From Eubacteriales bacterium (GTDB lineage Bacteria; Bacillota_A; Clostridia; Christensenellales; Aristaeellaceae), in the NCBI GenBank assembly GCA_030528845.1, contig JAUMYC010000009.1, positions 1 through 17,518 on the forward strand: DNA of 17,518 nt, read 5' to 3'. Positions within the stretch are counted from its first letter, which is position 1. Every line of letters starts with the position of its first letter. The translations under genes and the position numbers were made by a program. The notes beneath the pieces are model-generated. The model was not told the DNA's origin and ran no database searches. It saw only the letters and a program-made list of their open reading frames with translations. Below are positions 1-6,713 of the stretch, piece after piece.

Positions 1-54
1 GATAGTACCAACGTTTACGTGAGGCTTATTGCGCTCAAACTTTGCCTTTCCCAT
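1..54 (-). CDS. tuf: Elongation factor Tu, N-terminal 18 codons (runs off the left edge)
   Basis: The 18 codons visible on the minus strand read MGKAKFERNKPHVNVGTI, the highly conserved EF-Tu amino terminus just before the G1 P-loop. EF-Tu is the GTPase that delivers aminoacyl-tRNA to the ribosome. The start is fixed by this match and by a GGGAGGG ribosome-binding site at 63-69. The gene lies 56 bp downstream of tRNA-Gly, and both probably use the promoter at 211-239. The sigH-tuf order is normal for Clostridia, where rpmG-secE-nusG usually follow. The rest of the gene is outside the window. Confidence 0.95.
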   Translation of the reverse strand, partial: MGKAKFERNKPHVNVGTI

Positions 55-110
55 GGCGGATTCCCTCCCAAAGAATAGTACTGATGGGGTGAAAACTGAA
101 AACAGGTGTA

Positions 111-184
111 TGGAGCGGGTGATGGGAATCGAACCCACGTGATCAGCTTGGGAAGCTGGAGCTCTGCCATTGAGCTACACCCGC
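111..184 (-). tRNA. tRNA-Gly (anticodon CCC)
   Basis: The minus strand folds into a full cloverleaf: acceptor GCGGGTG/CACCCGC, D stem GCTC/GAGC, anticodon loop TTCCCAA, T arm GTGGG-TTCGATT-CCCAT, discriminator T and an encoded CCA. The anticodon CCC reads the glycine codon GGG. The first anticodon-stem pair is a C-A mismatch (positions 27/43); the other four pairs are intact. The gene sits between the strong promoter at 211-239 and tuf, with no terminator visible before tuf, so the two are probably co-transcribed and the tRNA processed out. Confidence 0.95.
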
Positions 185-210
185 GTGCGTTCCCGCATCA
201 TACAAAGAAT

Positions 211-239
211 ATTTTACAGAACCGCGGCCCGTTTGTCAA
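211..239 (-). promoter_or_regulatory. Strong sigma-A promoter for tRNA-Gly and tuf
   Basis: On the minus strand TTGACA (234-239) is separated by exactly 17 bp from TAAAAT (211-216). This is a perfect -35 and a 5/6 -10. It lies between the end of sigH and tRNA-Gly, so tRNA-Gly and tuf have their own promoter and need not depend on the sigH operon. Confidence 0.85.
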
Positions 240-308
240 CTGAAATCATGGCATCTTTACATGCAAATATCGTGCAGGAAGATTAACAACGCGTTATTTC
301 GCATGTTT

Positions 309-938
309 TCAGCCGTTTTCTTCCCTCTCCTCGAGGTATTTTGTCACCTTGCGCTTCACTCTCTGCAGCGCGTTGTCGATACATTTGGCGTGCCGGCCGA
401 TCTGCTCGGAGATCTGCTGATAGCTGCGCCCTTCCATATAGAGCATGAGCACCTGCTTCTCGAGCGGGCTGAGCACCTTGCCCAGCCTCTCTTCGATCAC
501 GCGCATGTCCTCCCGGCCGATGAAGAGCTCCTCCGGGTTGGTCTGCTCGGCCTTGGCGATGGTATCGAGCAGAGTGCGGTCGCTGTCCTCGTCGTAGACG
601 GGGCGGTTGAGCGAGACGTAGGAATTGAGCGGGATATGCTTCTGGCGGGTCGCCATTTTGATGGCGGTGATGATCTGGCGGGTGATGCAAAGCTCTGCGA
701 AGGCGCGGAAGGAGCTCAGCCGCTCTTCCTTATAATCGCGCACCGCCTTGTACAGGCCGATCATCCCCTCCTGTACGATGTCCTCGTGATCCGCGCCGAT
801 GAGAAAATAACCCCGGGCCTTGGAGCGCACGAAGTATTTGTACTTTTCCAGCAGATATTCCACGGCTTCGTCGTCGCCGCTCTGGCCGAGCCTGACGATC
901 GCCTCGTCCGTCATCTGGGCGTATCTGTTCTCGCTCAC
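309..938 (-). CDS. sigH: RNA polymerase sigma-H factor
   Basis: The 209-residue protein is full length for the SigH (Spo0H) family. Region 2 contains the core-binding and -10-recognition stretch (DIVQEGMIGLYKAVRDY, then SSFRAFAELCITRQIITAIK), and region 4.2 has the -35-recognising helix-turn-helix (EGRSYQQISEQIGRHAKCIDNALQRVK). In Bacillota this factor directs stationary-phase and early sporulation or competence genes. The start is a GTG, supported by a GAGGAG site about 7 bp upstream (945-952). It is the last gene of the rhaB-mrnC-rlmB-yacP-sigH run, 25 bp after yacP. No clear terminator follows it. The location just before tuf is the conserved position of sigH. Confidence 0.96.
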   Translation of the reverse strand: MSENRYAQMTDEAIVRLGQSGDDEAVEYLLEKYKYFVRSKARGYFLIGADHEDIVQEGMIGLYKAVRDYKEERLSSFRAFAELCITRQIITAIKMATRQKHIPLNSYVSLNRPVYDEDSDRTLLDTIAKAEQTNPEELFIGREDMRVIEERLGKVLSPLEKQVLMLYMEGRSYQQISEQIGRHAKCIDNALQRVKRKVTKYLEEREENG

Positions 939-963
939 TGTATTTTCTCCTCTATCCGCGCGC

Positions 964-1512
964 TTATTCCTCTCCCCTGCGCATTTTTTCCAGCCTGCGG
1001 CGCGTTTCCTCGGGCAGGCGGTCCATCACCGTGGAGCCGCCCGCGCTCTTTGCGCGCACGGGGAGCACTTTCCTCTGCACATCGGGGTCGCGCATGGTCT
1101 CGATCTCGCGCAGCAGCTCTCTGGCCGAGATGCGGATCGCTCCCCGGCCCATGACGAGGGTCTGCTCGATGGAATCGCTCGTAGCCACGCGCAGCGTGAG
1201 CCTGCCGTATTCCACCCTGTCGCGCACCTCTTCGCACATGCGCTCGATATAATGGTCCGCCGTCTCGCCTCTGCGCGTAAAGACGACCTGCAGCGTGGCG
1301 GGCACATGCTCGATCGTGCGGGCGATGCGCTCGCTCTTCCACGCGTCAAAGACGAGCACGATCTGCTGGCCGGTGTAGCCGGCGTAATCCGCCAGCGCGT
1401 GGATCAGATCGTCCCGCGCGTCGGCCAGCGGCATGTTTTTGAGCTTCCCGCGCCACGCATTGAGGACGTTATAGCCGTCCACGATGAGCAGCGCGGGAGT
1501 TTCCTTCGCCAT
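964..1512 (-). CDS. yacP: NYN-domain endoribonuclease, YacP/Rae1 family
   Basis: The 182-residue protein carries a PIN-like NYN domain: an N-terminal acidic strand (LLIVDGYNVLNAW), a central VLVFDAWKS strand, and VVFTRRGETADHYIERM, where acidic residues complete the metal site. B. subtilis YacP (Rae1) is an endoribonuclease that enters the ribosomal A site and cuts certain mRNAs during translation; the match is by family and gene position. The start ATG shares its first base with the rlmB stop (TGATG at 1510-1514), so translation is likely coupled. Length fits the family. The exact cleavage specificity cannot be read from sequence. Confidence 0.93.
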   Translation of the reverse strand: MAKETPALLIVDGYNVLNAWRGKLKNMPLADARDDLIHALADYAGYTGQQIVLVFDAWKSERIARTIEHVPATLQVVFTRRGETADHYIERMCEEVRDRVEYGRLTLRVATSDSIEQTLVMGRGAIRISARELLREIETMRDPDVQRKVLPVRAKSAGGSTVMDRLPEETRRRLEKMRRGEE

Positions 1513-2510
1513 CAGCGTCCCGCGCGCGTCTTGCGGATCTCATAGAGCAGGATGCCGGCCGCAACCGACGCGTTGAGGGATTCCATTCCGTTGGACATGG
1601 GCAGAGAAACGGTCCTGTCGCAATGGCTGAGCACCAGCGGGCTCACGCCGTCGCCCTCGGAGCCGATGACAAGACAGACAGGGCCGGACAGATCGGCGTC
1701 GTAGACGCATTCGCCCTCGGCGTCGGCCGCCGTGAGCCAAATGCCCGCTTCCTTGAGCGTGTCGACCGTCTGGCGCAGGTTGCCCACCTTGGCCACGGCG
1801 ATATGCTCCAGCGCGCCGGCAGCGGCCTTCACCGCCGCGGGCACGAGGCCCGCCGCGCGCCTCTCGGGCACGATCACGCCGTGCGCGCCCGCGCAGGCCG
1901 CCGAGCGCAGGATCGCGCCGAGGTTGTGCGGGTCGGTCACGCCGTCAAGAATGACAAAGAAGGGCTCCTCGCCGCGCTCGGCGGGGATCTCCATCAGCTC
2001 CTGCAAGGAGACGTACTCTGCGGCGGAAGCATACGCCAGCATGCCCTGATGGTTGGAGTAGATCGCATCGAGACGGACGCGGTCTACCTCCTGCACTACG
2101 ATGCCCGCAGCGCGGGCGCGCGCGATGATCTCCAGCGCGGAGCCCGTCAGGCCGCGCGCCACCAGCAGCTTTTCGATGTGACGGCCGTTGATGATGGCCT
2201 CGCGGATCGGGTTGCGCCCGGCGAGGATGTTTTCAAGGTTGGCCTCTTCGCCGTAGGACGGGGCGTAGGACGGCCTCGGGCGGGGCGCTCTGGGCGCGGG
2301 CGCGCTCTTGGGGCCTCTCATGGGGCGGTCGGCCTTGGGGCCGGGCTTGCCGTAGGGCTTTTTGGCCGCATACGTGCGCTCTTCATAGGATCTCTTGGCG
2401 CCGAAGCCGCCGCGTTCTCCGCGCGGGACATAGCCCTTCGGGCCGTATTCTTTTCCTCCGCGGGGAGCGCCGGGGCGCCCGCCGCCTTTACCGTTGCGAT
2501 ATTCAGGCAT
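1512..2510 (-). CDS. rlmB: 23S rRNA (guanosine-2'-O-)-methyltransferase RlmB, with a long basic N-terminal tail
   Basis: This SPOUT-family methyltransferase is expected to use SAM to methylate a 23S rRNA guanosine (G2251 in E. coli numbering). Residues from about 91 onward show the substrate-binding domain (NLENILAGRNPIREAI) and all three SPOUT motifs: DGVTDPHNLGAILRSA, LVIGSEGDGVS, and LPMSNGMESLNASVAAGILLYE, which form the trefoil knot. Residues 1-90 are low-complexity, rich in Gly, Pro, Arg and Lys, and probably disordered; they explain why the protein is 332 rather than about 245 residues. Its start overlaps the end of mrnC by 8 bp, and its stop overlaps the yacP start by one base. Other members of the TrmH/SpoU family are possible, but the gene position favours RlmB. 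Confidence 0.93.
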   Translation of the reverse strand: MPEYRNGKGGGRPGAPRGGKEYGPKGYVPRGERGGFGAKRSYEERTYAAKKPYGKPGPKADRPMRGPKSAPAPRAPRPRPSYAPSYGEEANLENILAGRNPIREAIINGRHIEKLLVARGLTGSALEIIARARAAGIVVQEVDRVRLDAIYSNHQGMLAYASAAEYVSLQELMEIPAERGEEPFFVILDGVTDPHNLGAILRSAACAGAHGVIVPERRAAGLVPAAVKAAAGALEHIAVAKVGNLRQTVDTLKEAGIWLTAADAEGECVYDADLSGPVCLVIGSEGDGVSPLVLSHCDRTVSLPMSNGMESLNASVAAGILLYEIRKTRAGR

Positions 2511-2928
2511 GGTGTTTTTCTCCTTCGTCCGTTGAAATGATTTCGTTCATATGCGCGAGGATCTCGCACATCAGCTGATCGATCCTGTCGTGTTTTTCCT
2601 GTATATACAGCCAGCCCAGCAGGGCTTCCAGCCCCGTGGCGCGCTGATACTGCGCCGGGTCCGCATTTTTCGGCGGGCGCTGCTTTGTGTTGCGCGCCCT
2701 GCGCACCACGTCGCGCTCCTCCTCCGAGAGCATCTCCTCCACCAGGCCCAGCGCGCGGGACTGCGCCTTCGCGCACACCCGTTTGCTCGCGGCCTGCTGC
2801 AGCTGCTTCATCGGCCCGCCCGCGACGAGCAGACGGCGGCGAATATAAAAGTCGTAGATCGTGTCGCCCAGAAACGCCATCTCCAGCGAACCGGCGAGCC
2901 GATCGATCTTATCTTCCACTCTTCCCAT
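2503..2928 (-). CDS. mrnC: Mini-ribonuclease III
   Basis: This 141-residue protein is a stand-alone RNase III catalytic domain without a dsRNA-binding domain. In B. subtilis MrnC matures the ends of 23S rRNA. Signature 1 is AFLGDTIYDFYIRRRLL with the catalytic Asp, followed by RNTKQRPPKNADPAQYQRATGLEALLGWLY, which carries the conserved basic patch and the second catalytic acidic residue. The open frame extends much further upstream, but that part lies inside rhaB. The ATG at 2926-2928 overlaps the rhaB stop as TGATG and begins the family homology, so I place the start there. The 3' end overlaps rlmB by 8 bp. Confidence 0.93.
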   Translation of the reverse strand: MGRVEDKIDRLAGSLEMAFLGDTIYDFYIRRRLLVAGGPMKQLQQAASKRVCAKAQSRALGLVEEMLSEEERDVVRRARNTKQRPPKNADPAQYQRATGLEALLGWLYIQEKHDRIDQLMCEILAHMNEIISTDEGEKHHA

Positions 2929-4412
2929 CAGGCCTCCATGCGCTTGAGCAGCCTCGCATACGCGTCGTCCCACATGGCCTGCGCGCCCTGCTCGGGCAGA
3001 TAGTCCTCCGTGGGGAAGGAACGGGCCACGACCTCGCGCAGCTCGGAAAGGCTCGCGATGTCGCCCATCGCCATGGCCTGCACCAGCAGATTGCCGATGA
3101 CCGTGCCCTCGCTCGGGCCGGCGACGACGGCGCGGCCGATGGCGTTGGCCGTCATGCGGTTGAGCATGCCGTTCTTGCTGCCGCCGCCCACGATGTGCAG
3201 CACGTCGATCTTTCTGCCCAGCAGCTTCTCTTCCATCTGCTCCACCGCCCAGCGGTATTTCAGCGCGAGGCTCTCGTAGATCACTCGGCAGATCTCGCCC
3301 TTGCTCTGCGGCACGCGCTGGTTCGTGCGCGCGCAATAGGCCTGCACGCGCTCGGGCATGCCGCCGGGCGCAAGGAAGCACGCGTCGTCCACGTCCAGCA
3401 CGGCGATGAACGGCTCGGCCTGCTCGGCCAGCTGCACCAGCTCGCCGAAGCTCTCGCTGCCGCCCTGCCTGTCCCATTCGCGCTTGCATTCCTGAATGAT
3501 CCACAGGCCCATGATGTTCTTGAGCAGCCTCGTCGTGCCGCAAAGGCCGCCTTCGTTGGTATAGTTGAGCTCCATGACCTCCTTCGTGCACAGAGGCTCG
3601 GTCGTCTCCGCGCCGAGCAGAGACCACGTTCCGGAGCTGATATAGGCAAAATTCTTTTCCTTCGCCGGCACGGCCGCCACGGCGGAGGCAGTGTCATGAG
3701 AGGCGACCACGGCCAGCGGCACGCGGCCCACGCCCGTCTCCTGCGCGATCTCCTCCAGCAGCGCGCCGCGCATGGCGCCGGGCTGCTCGATGGGGGTGAG
3801 GAAATGCGAGGGAAGGCCGAGCTTGTGCAGAAGCTCCCTGTCCCAATCGCGGGTGATGGGGCTTGTCATCTGACTGGTGGAGGCGATCGTATATTCCGTC
3901 GCGATCTCGCCCGTCATGAAATAGGCCAGAAGGTCCGGCATCATGAGCATGCGGTGCGCGTTGTCGAGCGTGCTGTCGCCTTCATGGCGCATGGCCAGCA
4001 GCTGATAGAGCGTGTTGAACGACTGGAACGCAAGCCCCGTGCGCGCGAAGATCTCCTCCTGCGAAACGACGGAGAAGGCCTTGTCGATCATCCCGTCGGT
4101 GCGGGTGTCGCGGTAGTGCACGGGCAGGGCCATGAGCCTGCCGTTTTTATCCAGCATGCCGAAATCCACGCCCCATGTGTCGATGCCCATCGCGTCGAGG
4201 GCATAGCCTGCGCGGCGGACCGCGAGCAGCGCCTGCTTCATCTCATAAAACAGCCTGGGCAGATCCCAAACGTACCTGCCGGCCAGATAGACCGGATCGT
4301 TCGAAAAGCGGTGCAGCTCCGTCAGCTGCAGCGTATTTCCGTCAAACTCGCCCAGCATGGCCCGTCCGCTCGACGCGCCGAAATCAAACCCGAGCAGGTT
4401 GCGCTTTTTCAT
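2928..4412 (-). CDS. rhaB: Rhamnulokinase
   Basis: This 494-residue FGGY-family sugar kinase phosphorylates L-rhamnulose to L-rhamnulose 1-phosphate in cytosolic rhamnose catabolism. Visible motifs are the N-terminal phosphate-1 loop (LLGFDFGASSGRAMLGEF), MGIDTWGVDFGMLD, VASHDTASAVAAVP, ISSGTWSLLGAE (phosphate 2) and the C-terminal adenosine site HIVGGGSKNGMLNRMTA, all typical of RhaB rather than xylulokinase or glycerol kinase. An AGGAGGT site 8 bp before the ATG fixes the start. It is the first gene of the operon and its stop overlaps the mrnC start. No rhamnose isomerase or aldolase gene is in the window, and this slot is normally occupied by cysS in Clostridia. Confidence 0.93.
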   Translation of the reverse strand: MKKRNLLGFDFGASSGRAMLGEFDGNTLQLTELHRFSNDPVYLAGRYVWDLPRLFYEMKQALLAVRRAGYALDAMGIDTWGVDFGMLDKNGRLMALPVHYRDTRTDGMIDKAFSVVSQEEIFARTGLAFQSFNTLYQLLAMRHEGDSTLDNAHRMLMMPDLLAYFMTGEIATEYTIASTSQMTSPITRDWDRELLHKLGLPSHFLTPIEQPGAMRGALLEEIAQETGVGRVPLAVVASHDTASAVAAVPAKEKNFAYISSGTWSLLGAETTEPLCTKEVMELNYTNEGGLCGTTRLLKNIMGLWIIQECKREWDRQGGSESFGELVQLAEQAEPFIAVLDVDDACFLAPGGMPERVQAYCARTNQRVPQSKGEICRVIYESLALKYRWAVEQMEEKLLGRKIDVLHIVGGGSKNGMLNRMTANAIGRAVVAGPSEGTVIGNLLVQAMAMGDIASLSELREVVARSFPTEDYLPEQGAQAMWDDAYARLLKRMEA

Positions 4413-4458
4413 GCGAAAAACCTCCTGTGCCGCCTTTGGTCATATTGAGCCAGATATA

Positions 4459-4468
4459 AGTATATCAC
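4459..4468 (-). promoter_or_regulatory. Possible extended -10 promoter of the rhaB-sigH operon
   Basis: The minus strand has TGATATACT, an extended -10 (TGn plus TATACT) about 47 bp upstream of the rhaB ATG. No good -35 lies 16-18 bp further upstream. It sits next to the DnaA-box cluster, so DnaA binding could affect it. Weakly supported. Confidence 0.45.
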
Positions 4469-4527
4469 AAAATATCGCGCAGAAAAAGCCTTTCCCGACC
4501 TTCTGCGCGATTATTAACCGACGGCGC

Positions 4528-4964
4528 TTTTCCACACGCCATTGTGGATAACTTTGTGGATTATTCATTTTGTAATAATTTTGAAATATTTTCCGCCGTT
4601 TCCGGATCCTGCTGCATGGAAAACTATCCACATTTTCCACATGGTTTTCCACAGGATTTTCCCTGTATTCTCAAGCTTTTCCTGACTTTTCCACAATCCC
4701 ACGCCTGTGGATAGGCCCTATACGCCCCTACTTATCCACAATCAGACCGGGGTTTTCTCCCCGTTCGGGAATAAGTTATCCACAATCGCATTTTTCGTAA
4801 TATTTTTGAAATATTAAGCGATGTTTCCGCCCCCATTTCCCGACTTTCCCGGATATTCCGCGCGTTTCGTTGCAATTTATCCGACAAATATTTCAAAAGT
4901 ATTTCTGAATATTTGCATATCACCCGTTTTTTACTGTGTATAAGCATTTTCCCCTTGTGGATAA
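4528..4964. other. Putative chromosomal replication origin (oriC): DnaA-box cluster
   Basis: The 654 bp between rhaB and the sortase gene hold no convincing gene but at least twelve DnaA-box-like 9-mers. Matches to TTATNCACA are at 4543-4551 (-), 4732-4740 (+), 4776-4784 (+), 4935-4943 (-, TTATACACA) and 4956-4964 (-). The other four of these are the perfect TTATCCACA. One-mismatch boxes are at 4528-4536, 4555-4563, 4624-4632, 4633-4641, 4645-4653, 4687-4695 and 4706-4714. AT-rich repeats between them could be the unwinding element. Flanking genes diverge from here, and the left arm is sigH/tuf, usually origin-proximal in Clostridia. No dnaA is seen in the window. A DnaA-titrating locus is the main alternative. 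Confidence 0.78.
4572..4904. repeat. Three copies of an AT-rich 18-19-mer within the putative origin
   Basis: GTAATAATTTTGAAATATT (4572-4590) recurs as GTAATATTTTTGAAATATT (4797-4815), one mismatch in 19. A third copy lies in inverted orientation at 4887-4904 (AAATACTTTTGAAATATT on the minus strand). All share TTTTGAAATATT and interleave with the DnaA boxes. They are candidates for DNA-unwinding elements or binding sites of another initiation factor. The span given runs from the first to the last copy. Confidence 0.75.
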
Positions 4965-4990
4965 CGGAAAACGCCGAAAAACAGCGCGAT

Positions 4991-5019
4991 TTGCCCGTCT
5001 GCCGCGCCTGTGTTATAAT
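4991..5019 (+). promoter_or_regulatory. Promoter of the sortase gene
   Basis: TTGCCC (4991-4996, 4/6) and a perfect TATAAT (5014-5019) are separated by 17 bp, and the -10 is extended by TG at 5011-5012. The predicted start of transcription is about 40 bp before the sortase ATG. Confidence 0.75.
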
Positions 5020-5066
5020 CTCGGCAGTTCCCCGCACCACAAGCGAGAAAAAGGAGGCGCCGGCCC

Positions 5067-5888
5067 ATGCCGAGAGGGCGTACCGATCCCACAAAGCGCA
5101 GAAAAGCCCTGCGCACGGCTGCATTCCGTGCAGGCCTGTGCTGCCTCGCAGGCGTGTTTCTGTGGTGCTTCTTCAGACTTGCGGATGATCTGATCGACCG
5201 CCGCCGCGCAGAGAGCACCTACGGCGCGCTGCAGCAGGTCTACGAGGCCGCCGCGCCGACCGCAGCCCCCGCGGCGCAGCAGCCGTCCTCCGACGCACCC
5301 GCTTCCTTTCAGTATATCGCGGACGCGCCCCTCGCACAGCACGAGCCGCTGCTGCGCGAAAACCCGGATTACATCGGCTGGCTCGAGCTGCCCGGCCTGA
5401 TCAATCTGCCGCTCGTCTGCCGGGATTCCTCCTATTATCTCACCCACGATTTTTACGGCAGCCCAAGCGATTCCGGCACGCCCTTCCTCGACCCGGCGCA
5501 CCCCTTCGCAGAACAGACGCAGTATCTGTTCATCCACGGGCACAACATGCACGACGGCAGCATGTTCGCCATGCTCTCCCATTTTCGGGACCCTTCCTAT
5601 CTGCAGGAGCATCCCTATCTGTACCTGAGCACCCTCTATCGCCGGGAGACCTATCAGGTCGTCGGCGTTTTTGCAGGCGAGGGCACGGAGTTCTCGCGGC
5701 GCATGCGCGTCGGAAAGCCCATCTTCTACAGCGAGGCGGAGTTTTCCGCCTTTATCGATGCGCTGCGCGAAGACGCGCTGTGCTTTGCCGAGGAGGAGCC
5801 CTGTGCGGACGACGCGCTGCTCGCCCTGTCCACCTGCTATGAAAACGGCCACATCGTCGTGCTGTACAAGCGCACGGCGGTGCAGTGA
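5067..5888 (+). CDS. srtB: Class B sortase
   Basis: The 273-residue protein begins with a basic stretch and one membrane segment (about residues 15-40, inside-to-outside), then an Ala/Pro-rich linker and the sortase domain (about 95-270). The class B signature LTHDFYGSPSDSGTPFLD is present. The catalytic residues are His159 (IHGHNM), Cys257 (LALSTC) and Arg269 (VVLYKR). Class B sortases anchor surface proteins to peptidoglycan or assemble pili through a transpeptidase reaction at the outer membrane face. AAGGAGG at 5050-5056 supports the start. No substrate with an LPXTG- or NPQTN-like tail is in the window, so its substrate is unknown. A terminator follows at 5919-5955. Confidence 0.93.
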   Translation: MPRGRTDPTKRRKALRTAAFRAGLCCLAGVFLWCFFRLADDLIDRRRAESTYGALQQVYEAAAPTAAPAAQQPSSDAPASFQYIADAPLAQHEPLLRENPDYIGWLELPGLINLPLVCRDSSYYLTHDFYGSPSDSGTPFLDPAHPFAEQTQYLFIHGHNMHDGSMFAMLSHFRDPSYLQEHPYLYLSTLYRRETYQVVGVFAGEGTEFSRRMRVGKPIFYSEAEFSAFIDALREDALCFAEEEPCADDALLALSTCYENGHIVVLYKRTAVQ

Positions 5889-5918
5889 TCCCGCCATGGC
5901 CGCCTATCCCCAAACGCA

Positions 5919-5955
5919 AAGCCCCGGCTCCGCAAGGAACGCCGGGGCTTCTTTA
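5919..5955 (+). terminator. Rho-independent terminator of srtB (possibly bidirectional)
   Basis: A perfect 10-bp stem AAGCCCCGGC/GCCGGGGCTT (5919-5928 and 5941-5950) is followed by CTTTATT. It lies between the convergent sortase and GNAT genes and may also serve the latter, although the T-run on the minus strand is weaker. Confidence 0.8.
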
Positions 5956-5959
5956 TTGT

Positions 5960-6541
5960 TCATCCGGGGCGGATTGCTCCCGTTTCATCCGGGGCGAATT
6001 GCTCGCGCAGAACGCAATAGCACCTCTCCCCTTCGGGCGTGCGCCCCTCCCGCCGAAAGCGCTCGACGGAAGGCGCGGGACGCATCGCAGAGCGCTGCAG
6101 CACCCGGCCCGAGGCGATATTCTCCGCGCGGTGATACGCCTCCAGCCGCACAAATTCCGTGGCCGTGAACGCAAAGCGAAGCAGGCCTTCCAGTGCCTCG
6201 GAGGCATATCCCCTGCCCTGAAACGCCCGGCCGATGCAGTATTCGATCTCTGCGGCGCGCAGCTCGGAATACACGCGGCAGAAGGCGATCTGGCCGATGT
6301 TTTCGCCGCTCTCCCGCAGCGCAACGGCCCAGCGATAGACGTCCGGGCGCTCGTATGCGCGCAGATACCCCTGCAGCAGGCCGCGCACGTCCTCCGGCCG
6401 GGGATAGGCAGGCTCGCCGTATTCGCGCTGCACGAGCGGATCCGCCGCCCAGTTCCGATGCATGGCTGCGAGGTCCTCCGGCACGAACCGGCGGCAGACC
6501 AGCCTTCGCGTCGCAAACGCCTGCGTTCCGACATGGAGCAT
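5960..6541 (-). CDS. GNAT-family N-acetyltransferase (RimJ/RimL-like)
   Basis: The 193-residue protein has the layout of the RimJ/RimL branch of acetyl-CoA-dependent acetyltransferases. It shows TRRLVCRRFVPEDLAAMHRNW at the N-terminus, the IGQIAFCRV strand, the EIEYCIGRAFQGRGYASEAL acetyl-CoA-binding motif (Q/RxxGxG/A is QGRGYA), and the EAYHRAENIASGRVLQRSAM segment where the usual N-x-x-S element sits. The acceptor could be a ribosomal protein N-terminus, a small molecule or an antibiotic; the sequence does not decide. An AAGGAGGG site 8 bp before the ATG supports the start. It is a single-gene unit bounded by terminators at both ends. Confidence 0.9.
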   Translation of the reverse strand: MLHVGTQAFATRRLVCRRFVPEDLAAMHRNWAADPLVQREYGEPAYPRPEDVRGLLQGYLRAYERPDVYRWAVALRESGENIGQIAFCRVYSELRAAEIEYCIGRAFQGRGYASEALEGLLRFAFTATEFVRLEAYHRAENIASGRVLQRSAMRPAPSVERFRREGRTPEGERCYCVLREQFAPDETGAIRPG

Positions 6542-6558
6542 GCGCGTCCCTCCTTTGC

Positions 6559-6601
6559 AAAAAGAAAAAGCGCTCGAGCTTATCTCTAAGCTTGAGCGCT
6601 T
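6559..6601 (-). terminator. Rho-independent terminator of tRNA-Leu
   Basis: Immediately after the tRNA CCA end, a 15-bp stem with one G-T pair (6568-6582 and 6587-6601, loop TCTC) is followed on the minus strand by TTTTTCTTTTT. It separates the tRNA from the GNAT gene downstream. Confidence 0.88.
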
Positions 6602-6603
6602 GG

Positions 6604-6688
6604 TGGTGCGGTCGACGGGACTTGAACCCGTACTCCTTGCAGAACACGCCCCTCAAACGTGCGCGTATGCCAATTCCGCCACGACCGC
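6604..6688 (-). tRNA. tRNA-Leu (anticodon GAG)
   Basis: The minus strand folds as a class II tRNA: acceptor GCGGTCG/CGACCGC, a long variable arm, T loop TTCAAGT, discriminator A and encoded CCA. The anticodon loop TTGAGGG gives GAG, reading CTC and CTT leucine codons. The transcription unit is only this gene, with its own promoter and terminator. Confidence 0.95.
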
Positions 6689-6713
6689 ATATGTCGTTTC
6701 AGCGACGAGAGTT

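Noticed and set aside
1623..2540. Long plus-strand open frame opposite rlmB
   Set aside because: It is the antisense shadow of a GC-rich gene: no ribosome-binding site, no recognisable domain, while the opposite strand has full SPOUT motifs.
2929..3627. N-terminal extension of mrnC through rhaB
   Set aside because: This part is the out-of-frame translation of rhaB; Mini-RNase III homology begins exactly at the ATG at 2928.
2685..4448. 587-codon plus-strand open frame opposite mrnC and rhaB
   Set aside because: Composition is Ala/Arg/His-rich as expected for antisense of GC-rich codons; the minus strand has clear RhaB and MrnC motifs and good start signals.
4880..4886. Possible Spo0A box (TGTCGGA on the minus strand) in the origin-like region
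   Set aside because: A single site with one mismatch to TGTCGAA is expected by chance.
4732..5124. 130-codon minus-strand open frame inside the origin-like region
   Set aside because: It runs through DnaA boxes and the sortase promoter, has no ribosome-binding site and no recognisable sequence.
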